The notes below the pieces were generated by a model, which did not search any database, was not told where the DNA came from, and worked only from the letters and a program-made list of their open reading frames with translations. 64,000 nt of DNA, taken from positions 186,001 through 250,000 of the forward strand of contig NZ_JBGEDP010000002.1 of assembly GCF_041206865.1 (NCBI RefSeq), written 5' to 3'. The stretch is from Mycobacterium sp. HUMS_12744610. Lineage in GTDB: Bacteria > Actinomycetota > Actinomycetes > Mycobacteriales > Mycobacteriaceae. Shown piece by piece: positions 52,187-60,185 of the stretch (its first letter is position 1; each line of letters opens with the position of its first letter). The translations under genes were made by a program, and so were the position numbers.

Positions 52187-52480
52187 ATGCCAGAGGCACC
52201 GAAACGCACCCCGGCCGAGCGGCGCAGCTACACCAGTCGGCGCGCCGAACGGACGGCGTCGACCGCGCTCAACACGAAGATGCGCTGGACGATCACCGAC
52301 GCGCGCGTGGCGCTGGATCTCTCACTGAGCGTGCCAGAAGCCGCGGTCCAGGTAGGGCGCACCGCGACAGCCGTCGAGAACCTGCGCAGGAAGTGGCGGC
52401 TTGGACAACTTGCCGCCGGGCTCGCCGACCAGGTGCCACCACCACCACGCGCCCCCACACGAGGAGAGGCCACTAAGTGA
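52187..52480 (+). CDS. Small HTH protein (97 aa), first of three coupled genes
   Basis: Basic N-terminus, then ALNTKMRWTITDARVALDLS with LSVPEAAVQVGRTATAVENL RRKWR, a clear helix-turn-helix, and a Pro-rich tail. AGGAGG lies 8 nt before the ATG. The stop overlaps the start of the polymerase-like gene (GTGA). It probably binds DNA at the site where the next two proteins act. Confidence 0.65.
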   Translation: MPEAPKRTPAERRSYTSRRAERTASTALNTKMRWTITDARVALDLSLSVPEAAVQVGRTATAVENLRRKWRLGQLAAGLADQVPPPPRAPTRGEATK

Positions 52481-54375
52481 TGAGTAATTATGCGATCACG
52501 CGTGACGGGACAACCTGGCAGCTGCGCGATGACCCGGATGGCGAAATCGCCGACCTGCTGAACTGGATCATCGACGAGAAGTGCCACCAGAGCGCGGACG
52601 GCCCGCTGTTGGCGCTGTCGCGCCAGCAGATCGTCAGCCGACTCGGCAAGGGCATGCCGGCGGATTTCCCGGAACACGACGTCGTCACCGGTGATCCCGA
52701 CCAGGGAGGGGTCCGCGGTTGGTGGGACACGACGGTACAGAACTACCTGGCCGGCGTGCGCAACTCCGCGGCCGCACCTGCTGATGAAGTCGACGACGAG
52801 CCCGCCGGCCACCACACGCCCGGGCGAGCAGATGCCTGGCCACTACGCAGCCGGCAGTGGGACGATGTGGAGTACTCCGGGGCCGACGATCGCGTGCTCA
52901 TCGTCACAACATTCGGCATCGTGAATCCCGCCGGCGCGGTGGTCAAGCCCCCGCTCGGTGAGCCCGGCAATCTGCTGAAGCTGGCCGTCAAGTATCCGTG
53001 GGCATCCGGAGAGGGCGAGGCCGACCCACAGATCTGGATCACCGGGCAGGCGCTGCGCGAGCTCGACTTCCCGGTACCGGGCCCTGGCTCGACCGCCAAA
53101 CTCGAGGACATCGTGGGGGACTTCTTCGGCTGCGATGTCACCTACCAGAAATCCGGCTTCTTCACCTGCGCGTTTCCGACGCCGGATCCGACGAACTGGC
53201 CGGACCGCAAAGTCGACGTCGTCCTGATGCCCTACACACACTCCGAGCCCTCGAAGTCACGGCCCGACGACCGCGGGGTGCTGGGCATTGTCGGAACACC
53301 GACGATCCTGCCGGCAGATGAAGCCGAGGCAGCACATCTGCTGGGCGATCGCATCGCCTGGCTGTACGGGCTTGAAGGCGCACTGCCGGGGCCGCGATGG
53401 TCTCGCGTCGGCGGCAAGATCGCCAGGGTGCGGATGGGCAAGGCCCGCCCAACCATCAAGAACGACCCCGGCGCGAAGCTCGTGCCGTGCCCACTGCCGT
53501 CACGGCTGTCCAAGAGCGGCAATCTGCCGTACGCCTGGTGGACTAAAGACAGCTGGAACCGCAAGCACCGGGCCAACAGTCCGGGCGTCGACGTCGAGGT
53601 CGATCAGCAGGCCGCGTATCTGCCCTCCGCTGAGGGTGTCTATCTCGGTTGGGGGACACCAGAATTCGTGACTCCCGATCCCGCGTGGTTTGACCAGCAG
53701 CGGCCACCTTTTCTGGTAGCCCAGATCACGGTGCCGCCGGCGAACAAGTGCGACGGGATCTCCCCGAAACTGCCGGTACCGCACCCGGGTATGTCCTGGA
53801 CGAAGGAAGCAACTTTCCCCGCGACCACCATCGACATTCAGCAGCTGCTCGCCCCAGTGGAAAACGGTGGTGCCGGGCTGACCGTCGCTGAGATCGACTT
53901 CCATGTTGCCTACGTGTGGCCAGAACAGCACCAGTGGCTCAAGCAGTTCGCCATCCTGTTGCGCACCAAGCTTGCTGAGGCGCGGGCCGCAGACCGGCTG
54001 GACTATCAGCAGATGTGTCAGGCGCTGTACAAGAGTGTGTTCGGCCGGTGCGCCGCTGTGGGGGATAGCGCCTGGAGCTATCCATATCTGCAGCTACAGC
54101 AGCCGGCATGGTTCGGCGCGATCGAGGGGCTCACGCGGTGGCGCGCGATGCGATACGCGTGCCGTATCGCGCGTGACTTCAACCTCTACCCCACCGAGTG
54201 CATGGTCGACGCGTGGTTCTACCGCGTGCCAGAAGGGTTCAAACGGCACCAGTTGGAGGATCCGCTCGACGAGAAGACTGGTCTCCGTAAAAACGGCAGC
54301 TACCGGCTCAAAGCCCTTCCACCCGCCGCAGAGACCCCTGACGGCCCACTGGACGCTGAAGCCGACGACTCGTGA
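52477..54375 (+). CDS. Family-B DNA polymerase palm-like protein (632 aa)
   Basis: Two stretches resemble family-B polymerase motifs: VDVEVDQQAAYLPSAEGVYL (like motif A, DxxxxYPS) at ~370-390 and YQQMCQALYKSVFGRC (like the K...N.(x)YG motif B) at ~510-525; LYPTECMVDAWFYRVPEG at ~570-590 sits where motif C (YxDTDS) is expected, but the double Asp is not conserved. Trp-rich linkers separate them. It may be a protein-primed or inactivated polymerase relative, as found on some actinobacterial linear plasmids and phages. Coupled to genes on both sides. Assignment tentative. Confidence 0.5.
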   Translation: MMSNYAITRDGTTWQLRDDPDGEIADLLNWIIDEKCHQSADGPLLALSRQQIVSRLGKGMPADFPEHDVVTGDPDQGGVRGWWDTTVQNYLAGVRNSAAAPADEVDDEPAGHHTPGRADAWPLRSRQWDDVEYSGADDRVLIVTTFGIVNPAGAVVKPPLGEPGNLLKLAVKYPWASGEGEADPQIWITGQALRELDFPVPGPGSTAKLEDIVGDFFGCDVTYQKSGFFTCAFPTPDPTNWPDRKVDVVLMPYTHSEPSKSRPDDRGVLGIVGTPTILPADEAEAAHLLGDRIAWLYGLEGALPGPRWSRVGGKIARVRMGKARPTIKNDPGAKLVPCPLPSRLSKSGNLPYAWWTKDSWNRKHRANSPGVDVEVDQQAAYLPSAEGVYLGWGTPEFVTPDPAWFDQQRPPFLVAQITVPPANKCDGISPKLPVPHPGMSWTKEATFPATTIDIQQLLAPVENGGAGLTVAEIDFHVAYVWPEQHQWLKQFAILLRTKLAEARAADRLDYQQMCQALYKSVFGRCAAVGDSAWSYPYLQLQQPAWFGAIEGLTRWRAMRYACRIARDFNLYPTECMVDAWFYRVPEGFKRHQLEDPLDEKTGLRKNGSYRLKALPPAAETPDGPLDAEADDS

Positions 54376-55085
54376 GCATGGAGTTCTGGGATCTGCCTGG
54401 TGACAGTTCCCAGCCCGAACCCGAAGGAGAGGGCTTCCGCGACGCGCTGGATGCCCTGACGCAGCGCCGGTTCAACGAGCTCGGTGCGGGATGGCGGCTG
54501 CTACCAGAGCGCCTACAGAGGGCCGAAGCCGGTCGTCGAGCTCGCCGCGAAATGTCTCGTCGCGTCGCCCAACACACAGGCAAGAAGCCGCTATCGGAGC
54601 GGACGATCGCCCGACGCGCTCGACAGGATGATCCGCCCCCCGGCGTGGACAAGGCGTGGCTGGACAGATGGGCGGCGATCGACAGGGCCGGAGGGATCGA
54701 AAACCTCGCCCGCCAGATCGGCGCGAGCGAAGGACAGGTACGGCGGTGGCGGGACTCACCAGATCCCGACGCAGAACTGCCGATAGGGAGGCGCCGAGGC
54801 GCGCCCCCGATCCCAGCCGCCGGGATCGTCGTACGGATCAGGGTGAAGGGGTTTGTGGTGATCAACGGCAAGGAATATCCGAAGGACATCCCAACCAACC
54901 CCGACGCGGACTACGACACCATCACGGTGGATCCCGCAGGAGAGCTGATGCAAGCGTTCTTCGACGGGGACGAGGAAAAGCTGAAGGAGCTGCTCGGGGA
55001 GGAGATCGCGATGCAGATCATCATCCCGACGTGGTCCAACTTGCCGGCGACCTACCAGGTCGGATACATCGTCGACGAGATCTGA
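54372..55085 (+). CDS. HTH protein, possibly terminal-protein (Tpg)-like (237 aa)
   Basis: Middle region (LSERTIARRARQDDPPPGVD, IENLARQIGASEGQVRRWRD) holds HTH-like helices; the C-terminal ~90 residues (GIVVRIRVKGFVVING, ELMQAFFDGDEEKLKELLGE, TYQVGYIVDEI) form a separate beta/alpha domain. This order, and coupling behind a polymerase-like gene, recalls telomere-protecting terminal proteins (Tpg) of Streptomyces linear replicons. No telomere is seen in the window, so the idea is weak. The IS3 element follows 65 bp downstream. Confidence 0.4.
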   Translation: MSMEFWDLPGDSSQPEPEGEGFRDALDALTQRRFNELGAGWRLLPERLQRAEAGRRARREMSRRVAQHTGKKPLSERTIARRARQDDPPPGVDKAWLDRWAAIDRAGGIENLARQIGASEGQVRRWRDSPDPDAELPIGRRRGAPPIPAAGIVVRIRVKGFVVINGKEYPKDIPTNPDADYDTITVDPAGELMQAFFDGDEEKLKELLGEEIAMQIIIPTWSNLPATYQVGYIVDEI

Positions 55086-55174
55086 ATTCAGGCCCGAGAC
55101 ATAACTACTGGGCGGAATGAGCCCGCCCCCGGAAGGTGAGGGACGGAACGTGTCAAGGTCGGTGAGACAGTTTC

Positions 55175-56185
55175 TTACGCGGATTTGATGAGTGCTTCCG
55201 GGGTTGGTTGGTTGATCCAGGCGACGGTGGGCAGCTTCGGTGGAGCGGGCCGTCGGTGCCGGAATCTAGCGGGGTTAGCGGCGTAGGCCGCATCCAGCGT
55301 GGCGGCACGTTGGGCCTGGATCTCGTTTGCGGTGCCGTAGTGCACCGATGCAACGGTGTGTAGGCCCACGCCGCTGTGGCGATGCTCATGGTTGTAGTAA
55401 TCGAAGAATGTCGTGCAGAAGGCGCGGGCATCTTCGATCGAGCCGAACCGGCCCGGGAACGCCGGGCAGTACTTGAGGGTCTTGAAATTAGCCTCCGAGT
55501 AGGGATTGTCGTTGGACACGTGCGGGCGGCTGTGGCTGCGGTCCACCCCCAGGTCGATCAGCAACTGGGCGACCGGCTTGGAGGTCATCGAGGTGCCGCG
55601 ATCAGCGTGCAAGGCCAACTGGCCGCGGGCGATGCCGTGACGGGCCATGGTGTCGGCGATAAATGCTTTGGCCAACTCACCGTCCTCAACTTCTGCGATG
55701 ATCCAGCCGACGACGTAGCGCGAGAAGATGTCGATAATCACATAGAGTTGATAGAAGATACCCCGTTGTGGCCCTTGCAATTTCGTTATATCCCAGGACC
55801 AGACCCGGTTTGGTGCGTTAGCGATCAGCTCGGGTTTCTTGCGCGCCGGATGGGTGCGCTGGCGACGCCGCTCGCGGTTCTCCCCGGCAATGGCCAGTAG
55901 CCGGTACATGGTGCGAATCGAGCACAGGTAGACACCATCATCAAGCAGTCGCGCCCACACCTGCGCCGGCGCCAGATCGCAGTACTGCTCTGAGCGCAGC
56001 ACCGTCAGAATCTGCTGGCGTTCGGCCTCGGTGAGCTTGTTCAGTGGCTCGGGCCGCACCCGCCGTGCCGGCCGTGGTGGTGGGTTGCGGTGGCGGTGGA
56101 GCGTGGCCCGCGATGCACCCAGCAATTCGCACGCCCGTTTGGTGCTGGTTGCGGCCTCCAGGTCGGGCAGGTGCTCGCCGATCAC
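55175..56185 (-). CDS. IS3-family transposase OrfB (336 aa)
   Basis: HTH-21-like N-part (RACELLGASRATLHRHRN), then rve-type DDE core: VWSWDITKLQGPQRGIFYQL (first Asp), LALHADRGTSMTSKPVAQLL (second Asp), SNDNPYSEANFKTLKYCPAF (Glu), and YYNHEHRHSGVGLHTVASVH. GTG overlaps the orfA stop (GTGA), so OrfB may be made by reinitiation rather than by the usual -1 frameshift. Full-length and probably active. Confidence 0.9.
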   Translation of the reverse strand: MIGEHLPDLEAATSTKRACELLGASRATLHRHRNPPPRPARRVRPEPLNKLTEAERQQILTVLRSEQYCDLAPAQVWARLLDDGVYLCSIRTMYRLLAIAGENRERRRQRTHPARKKPELIANAPNRVWSWDITKLQGPQRGIFYQLYVIIDIFSRYVVGWIIAEVEDGELAKAFIADTMARHGIARGQLALHADRGTSMTSKPVAQLLIDLGVDRSHSRPHVSNDNPYSEANFKTLKYCPAFPGRFGSIEDARAFCTTFFDYYNHEHRHSGVGLHTVASVHYGTANEIQAQRAATLDAAYAANPARFRHRRPAPPKLPTVAWINQPTPEALIKSA

Positions 56186-56610
56186 GGCTTGGACTTCGGC
56201 TCGAAATCCGCGCTCTCGGAGAGCATCTCCAAGAGCGCGTGTGCTTTTCCCGTGATCTCCAGCGCTAGCTTGGTCCGATCCAGCTCAGCCTGCAGTTGCG
56301 TGGTGCGCCGCCGCAGCTTGTCCAACTCGACCTGCTCAGCGCTGCGCTTCGGCTTGCCCTTCGCCGACAAACCCTCCCGAGCGCCGGCATCACGGGCCTT
56401 TCGCCATTCGGCGATATGCGAGCTGTACAGGCCTTCACGGCGCAGCAACGCACCACGCTCCGACGAGCCCACCGACAGCGCGTCGTACTCGTCGAGGATG
56501 CGGGCCTTGTACTCGGCGGTGAACGTGCGCCGCCGCGCCCGAGCACCTGGATCGGGCACGTTGTCCACTTGGTCATTATCACTGCACCCGTCCAGGGATG
56601 CGATCGTCAT
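56182..56610 (-). CDS. IS3-family transposase OrfA (142 aa)
   Basis: RTFTAEYKARILDEYDALSV, RGALLRREGLYSSHIAEWRK form the HTH of InsE/OrfA proteins, followed by a leucine-zipper-like helix (AEQVELDKLRRRTTQLQAEL DRTKLAL) for dimerisation with OrfB. ATG 56610 chosen; GTG 56616 is also in frame. Confidence 0.88.
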   Translation of the reverse strand: MTIASLDGCSDNDQVDNVPDPGARARRRTFTAEYKARILDEYDALSVGSSERGALLRREGLYSSHIAEWRKARDAGAREGLSAKGKPKRSAEQVELDKLRRRTTQLQAELDRTKLALEITGKAHALLEMLSESADFEPKSKP

Positions 56611-56706
56611 AGTCACGGAAAATGGTGATCCTGTCTCGCCCTGTAGCGATGATTGGCTACTGCTGCTGTCTCACTTAACCCTGTCACACAGGGGGAGACA
56701 GACAGC

Positions 56707-57039
56707 GTGGCTGAGCAGGTACCTGACTGGGAAGACGTTCTTGCCGACAAGAAGCGGGAACACGACCGCACGAACATGGGCGATCAGGCGTTCGAGGATG
56801 TCACCCGGGTCGTCATCATCGCCGACAACACCTATACCGAATATTGGGCCGACTCCTGGAAGATGTTTGTCCAGGATGGCGGCAAGACCGTGAAGCTCCT
56901 CGCGCAGGGCGACGGCGCGTCAGCGGTCGAGTCTCGCAACCAGGCCCTCGGGGAGATGCTCGGGATGTCCTCGGACGCTGCCGGTGTGTTCACACAGGCT
57001 GTCGCTGAACGGGAAGGGCAGCCCGACAGATTCCAATAG
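56707..57039 (+). CDS. Hypothetical acidic protein (110 aa)
   Basis: GTG at 56707 follows GGGGGAG by ~10 nt; the IS3 end lies just before that site. Product: VAEQVPDWEDVLADKKREHD, FEDVTRVVIIADNTYTEYWA, DSWKMFVQDGGKTVKLLAQG, a small alpha/beta protein with no recognised family. It precedes the EccC-like ATPase gene on the same strand. Confidence 0.6.
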   Translation: MAEQVPDWEDVLADKKREHDRTNMGDQAFEDVTRVVIIADNTYTEYWADSWKMFVQDGGKTVKLLAQGDGASAVESRNQALGEMLGMSSDAAGVFTQAVAEREGQPDRFQ

Positions 57040-57055
57040 CGGTCCGCGGGCCCTC

Positions 57056-57091
57056 TGGTAGGTGGCATCCGGGGTGTTTATGCTGAGACTT
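57056..57091 (+). promoter_or_regulatory. Shared-type promoter of the EccC-like gene
   Basis: CCCTCTGGTAG box (57051-57061) with -35 TGGTAG (57056-57061), 17 bp, -10 TATGCT (57079-57084), and 7 nt to an in-frame GTG at 57092. Same geometry as the leftward copies, on the opposite strand. Confidence 0.55.
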
Positions 57092-57265
57092 GTGCCGCTG
57101 TCGCGGCGGCCGGAATCCCGACAAACGACGGATCGCCCACATCGATTCGTTCACGAGCGATCGGGACAAGACCCACGGGGTTCCGCGCACCAACCCTTCA
57201 GAGACTGTCGCAACGCAGATGTGGGCTGCTGCGACAACGACTTTGGATGGGATGTGACTCTCGCG

Positions 57266-58300
57266 ATGACTAACAACTCGTGGAAGAAGAAGGCTCGCCG
57301 CCAACAGATCGCCAACGGTGTCTCTTACACCCGCGCCAGGCGCGAGGTCGATCGCGAGTACGACGCGCAAAGCAGAGTGAATGCTGACACGCTTTTGTCT
57401 GCGCTTGGTATCGAGAACCCTGACAGCCTCGACGTCGAGGCGCTGTGGGAGCCACGCCGTCGACCGGCTGGCGCGACCCGGCAGATGCTGCTGGGTACCC
57501 CTCTTGGCCTGACGCCCGAGGGAAACCCGGTCTGGCTGGATCTTAAAGACGCGCCGCTCGGCGGCGACGGGCCACACGGAGTGATGATCGGAATGACCGG
57601 AAGTGGCAAATCCACAGCCCTGCAGTCGATGGTATTAGGGCTATGCGCACTGCATTCGCCCGAAATTCTTCAAGTAATCCCGGTGAGTGGGTACAAAGAA
57701 TCGGCGCTTGACGCGTTCGCTAACTACCCCCACGTCACCATCCAGCCCGCGGGCGAGGCTGGCAGCGAACCTGAGGCGGGCGACATCGCGCAGACACTGG
57801 ACCGCCTGATCGAGCAGCGCAGCCAGGCGCTGACCGACGCCGGCATGGAACTCACCGGCCGAAGGTTCCGCGACGCCCACGCCTACCACAAGGCACGAGA
57901 CGCCGGCGCCAAGCTGCCGCCGATGCCCTATACGGTGATCATGGTCGACGAGCTACCCCAGGACGAGCCAACGGCCGCGGCCGTGTTCCACGTGCTACGC
58001 CACGGACGAGAGCTGGGCGTGCGCGTCTTGGTCTCCGCGCAGGATCTCCAGCGGGGCTACATGTGGCGAATTCTCGAAAACTCCACCTACAGAATCGTCT
58101 TCAAAACGATCACAGGCCAGGTTTCGCGGTACCTGCTCGGTGCCGACGCAGCATACTTCCTGACCGGTCCGGGCCATGGGTTCCTCGCTACGTCTTCCAG
58201 CAATGACCCGGTGGCATTCCGTATGTTTCCGCCGCTCTCCGACTCGGTGATCGAGTCGGTTGGCCGACAGCTCACGGTGGCAGCCACAACGGCGGACTAA
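57266..58300 (+). CDS. EccC/FtsK-like single-domain ATPase (344 aa)
   Basis: N-terminal WKKKARRQQIANGVSYTRAR is typical of actinobacterial mobile-element ATPases. The core copies one EccC (type VII) ATPase domain: LGTPLGLTPEGNPVWLDLKD, GPHGVMIGMTGSGKSTALQS (Walker A), LGLCALHSPEILQVI, AHAYHKARDAGAKLPPMPYT, VIMVDELPQDEP (Walker B), LRHGRELGVRVLVSAQDLQR, YRIVFKTITGQVSRYLLGAD AAYFLTGPGHGFL. The usual VDFKGG strand reads PVSGYKES. ATG 57266 gives the canonical N-terminus; the leaderless GTG at 57092 would add 58 Arg-rich residues. No membrane helices, so it must work with other proteins. Confidence 0.82.
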   Translation: MTNNSWKKKARRQQIANGVSYTRARREVDREYDAQSRVNADTLLSALGIENPDSLDVEALWEPRRRPAGATRQMLLGTPLGLTPEGNPVWLDLKDAPLGGDGPHGVMIGMTGSGKSTALQSMVLGLCALHSPEILQVIPVSGYKESALDAFANYPHVTIQPAGEAGSEPEAGDIAQTLDRLIEQRSQALTDAGMELTGRRFRDAHAYHKARDAGAKLPPMPYTVIMVDELPQDEPTAAAVFHVLRHGRELGVRVLVSAQDLQRGYMWRILENSTYRIVFKTITGQVSRYLLGADAAYFLTGPGHGFLATSSSNDPVAFRMFPPLSDSVIESVGRQLTVAATTAD

Positions 58301-58315
58301 CGCCCGCCGGAGGTG

Positions 58316-58870
58316 CTAGTCCGGCGTGATCAAGTCGCCAAGGTGACCAGGGGTGGTGTACTGGGCGAGCGCGTCACGATGCTTGCGCAGTGACGAGGCG
58401 ATTCCGTCGGCCGCGGACTGGAAGTGGCCGGCAGCTTCCCGGTAGCTGTTGCCGCCGGCCTTGTACTCCTCCAGTGCGTCCAGGAGGTCATCGACGGCCG
58501 TGGACAGAAGCCGGTTGTTGTGCTCCAAGGCCACGATCTGGGCGCGTTGATCAGCGATAAGGGCCTGCTGTTCGGCGATGAGACGCGTAGTCGATTCCGG
58601 GTCGCCGGCGCCCGCAGCTCCGGCCAGACCGCCCGGGGCCTGGCCCACCTGCTCTGATGGATGGTTGGGGAGCTGGTCTGGGTAGACATACCAGCGCAAG
58701 CGCTGGGGATACGGCTCAGCGCCGCCACGAATCCGGCCGGCGACGATCGCATTACGTACGGTCCTGGGATCCTTGCCGAGCAGCCTGGCAGCTTCCCTCA
58801 GCCCGACAACGTCACGGCTGGTGGGAGCTGTTTCGACGCCGTCAGGGGGGTACTTGAGTCCATCGGACAC
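58316..58870 (-). CDS. Excisionase-like HTH protein with coiled coil (184 aa)
   Basis: VVGLREAARLLGKDPRTVRN AIVAGRIRGG is a MerR/excisionase-type HTH, followed by RWYVYPDQLP (the wing). The C-terminal half is a coiled coil (LIAEQQALIADQRAQIVALE HNNRLLSTAVDDLLDALEEY). GTG 58870 is 9 nt after AGGAAGGGGG. Convergent with the EccC-like gene. Plasmid regulators such as KfrA- or TrfB-like proteins share the HTH plus coiled-coil layout. Confidence 0.7.
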   Translation of the reverse strand: MSDGLKYPPDGVETAPTSRDVVGLREAARLLGKDPRTVRNAIVAGRIRGGAEPYPQRLRWYVYPDQLPNHPSEQVGQAPGGLAGAAGAGDPESTTRLIAEQQALIADQRAQIVALEHNNRLLSTAVDDLLDALEEYKAGGNSYREAAGHFQSAADGIASSLRKHRDALAQYTTPGHLGDLITPD

Positions 58871-59000
58871 GGTGTACAACCCCCTTCCTGGATGTCGATC
58901 GTCCTCGAAAGGTAGCCCGCAACGTCCCAAGATGCACCAATATGTACTTCACTGATCTTAGAAGACGGCGGCCCGTGCGACACGAGCAACCTTCAGTGTG

Positions 59001-59036
59001 CATCTAAGGGCAGTTAAGGGCATTGCGGGTTACAGT
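59001..59036 (+). promoter_or_regulatory. Promoter with TAAGGGCA direct repeat
   Basis: TACAGT (59031-59036) is a good -10. Immediately upstream TAAGGGCA occurs twice in direct repeat (59005-59012, 59015-59022), covering the -35 region, suggesting binding of a regulator, possibly the RHH-like product of the gene that follows at 59083. Confidence 0.45.
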
Positions 59037-59082
59037 GTCAGGCGGCGGCGTGTAGAGCACTGAGCGTATTTAGGAGCAGGTA

Positions 59083-59337
59083 ATGGCATCCTCGCGAGCG
59101 GCTCGACAGCGCAAGGATCGCGCACCTCGTCAGGCCGCGCCGAGGGAGCCACGGGTCGAGAGCCGCGAGCTCGACGAGCTCATGGGGCTGCGCCTAACCG
59201 GACGTCAACGTCTTGCACTGGAATGGAAGGCCGACCAGTGCAAGAAGAAGACGGCGCAGTACTTCATCCGGGACTACCTACAGCCCGTGTTCGACGAGTA
59301 CGACGAGCACATGGAAGGAACTAGCCTCGCAGGCTGA
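59083..59337 (+). CDS. Small RHH-like DNA-binding protein (84 aa)
   Basis: Basic N-terminus, then LMGLRLTGRQRLALEWKADQ and CKKKTAQYFIRDYLQPVFDE YDEHME. The strand-helix-helix order resembles ribbon-helix-helix proteins and the RHH-like partner of parA at 14361. AGGAG with spacing 5-6 before the ATG. Likely plasmid copy-number, partition or autoregulatory protein. Confidence 0.65.
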   Translation: MASSRAARQRKDRAPRQAAPREPRVESRELDELMGLRLTGRQRLALEWKADQCKKKTAQYFIRDYLQPVFDEYDEHMEGTSLAG

Positions 59338-59380
59338 TGTGATCGGATAAGCACCGCCACTCCGTCGTATCGACGGGGCA

Positions 59381-59418
59381 ATGGTTAACCATGCGCGTGT
59401 CGCGGCATGGTTAACCAT
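59381..59418. promoter_or_regulatory. Two ATGGTTAACCAT palindromic operators
   Basis: Perfect 12-bp palindromes at 59381-59392 and 59407-59418, 26 bp apart centre to centre (about 2.5 helical turns), the second extended to CATGGTTAACCATG. GTCG-TAT-CGAC lies just upstream (59364-59373). This is the signature of a dimeric repressor binding cooperatively; the small ORF behind a strong Shine-Dalgarno sequence at 59457 is the likely target. Confidence 0.6.
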
Positions 59419-59468
59419 GATGCGCGTGGGACGATTCCCAGCAGTCACACCTGCTGAAAGGAGGTTCC

Positions 59469-59601
59469 ATGCGCTGAGGCCGCCCATGCCGCGGCAGTCG
59501 AACTCCTGGCCAACGGCCATCATCTGCGAGCGCCCATCGATGCACACGCCGCATTCGAATCAGGTGTTCTCGTAACACTTTTCACGCGGATTTCCCACTA
59601 G
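59469..59601 (+). pseudogene. Small ORF (~43 codons) with start/frame conflict
   Basis: AAAGGAGG (59457-59464) stands 4 nt before ATG CGC TGA, so translation would stop after two codons. Shifted by one base, the frame from 59473 to the TAG at 59599-59601 looks coding: AEAAHAAAVELLANGHHLRA then PIDAHAAFESGVLVTLFTRI. One extra base after the ATG explains it, unless the ATG-CGC-TGA minimal ORF is used for regulation. A terminator-like hairpin follows at 59611. Confidence 0.4.
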
Positions 59602-59610
59602 AACGACGCA

Positions 59611-59634
59611 AGCCCCCGGCGGCTACCGAGGGCT
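59611..59634 (+). terminator. Hairpin terminator
   Basis: AGCCCCCGG, 6-nt loop, CCGAGGGCT: nine pairs with one mismatch. It lies 9 bp after the small ORF. Without U-tract, as usual in mycobacteria. Confidence 0.6.
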
Positions 59635-60095
59635 ACGTCGGAGTCGAGCTGTCACTCGACCCTTGGGTTTGTCATGCGTGCCATCCCCCTAGGAAGGGAC
59701 TGTCTGATGACACGTCTCAGGATACTGCATGTCTGCGTGCAGATCTTGGTAGATCGAGCCGACACGCGGCGGATCTGTCGATGATGTCCGCGATACGCGT
59801 CCGCACCGCTAGCTCACTATCTGACCGGCCTGCGCCGTTCGGCGCAATCGACGGCGGAAACGTATGCCGCCCAACTAGATCCCTGACATCACACAGGTAC
59901 CGCACATCCCAGGCAACCCGGCCTGCCGGCAACCCCTCTGCGGGCGAACGTTCCGCGGCACAGTCCCTGCCGCGCGAGAGGGGGCGCCCCGTGATGGCCT
60001 AAGCCGTGCAGAGCCCACCAGCGACTCTTCGAGCGAGTGGGCCAACGCCAGAAATCGTGAATATCGGTGTGGGCCAACCACTGTGACATGACGAA
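59635..60095. other. Intergenic region, weak open frames only
   Basis: About 460 bp. GTCGAG-CTGTCA-CTCGAC (59643-59660) is a further inverted repeat. Open frames on both strands near 59717-60002 lack start signals and known domains, so I do not call a gene. It may contain a non-coding RNA or gene remnant between the two terminator hairpins. Confidence 0.4.
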
Positions 60096-60117
60096 GGCCC
60101 CGCTCGAAAGCGGGGCC
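60096..60117. terminator. Perfect 9-bp GC-rich hairpin terminator
   Basis: GGCCCCGCT-CGAA-AGCGGGGCC, perfect stem with tetraloop, located between the gene-poor stretch and the Rep-like gene; likely active on both strands. Confidence 0.75.
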
Positions 60118-60130
60118 GCGTCAAGGGTTC

Positions 60131-60152
60131 GATCTGAGTTGGCGCTCAGATC
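60131..60152. promoter_or_regulatory. Inverted repeat upstream of second Rep-like gene
   Basis: GATCTGAG-TTGGCG-CTCAGATC, perfect 8-bp arms, 34 bp before the start codon. Could be an operator or leader hairpin controlling the Rep-like gene. Confidence 0.5.
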
Positions 60153-60185
60153 CAGGTCCGCACCCAGTGCCCCTTGGAAGGGACG

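Larger units (their letters stand above)
55151..56686 (-). mobile_element. IS3-family insertion sequence
   Basis: Two overlapping transposase genes between imperfect terminal repeats: TGTCAAGGTCGGTGAGACAG at the left and TGACAGGGTTAAGTGAGACA read inward from the right. No convincing target duplication at these borders. It separates the Tpg-like gene from the 110-aa gene and lies immediately before the latter's Shine-Dalgarno sequence. Confidence 0.85.

Noticed and set aside
59717..60002. Open frames on both strands between two terminators
   Set aside because: Starts are TTG or lack ribosome sites, no domain, and neither strand is clearly preferred.
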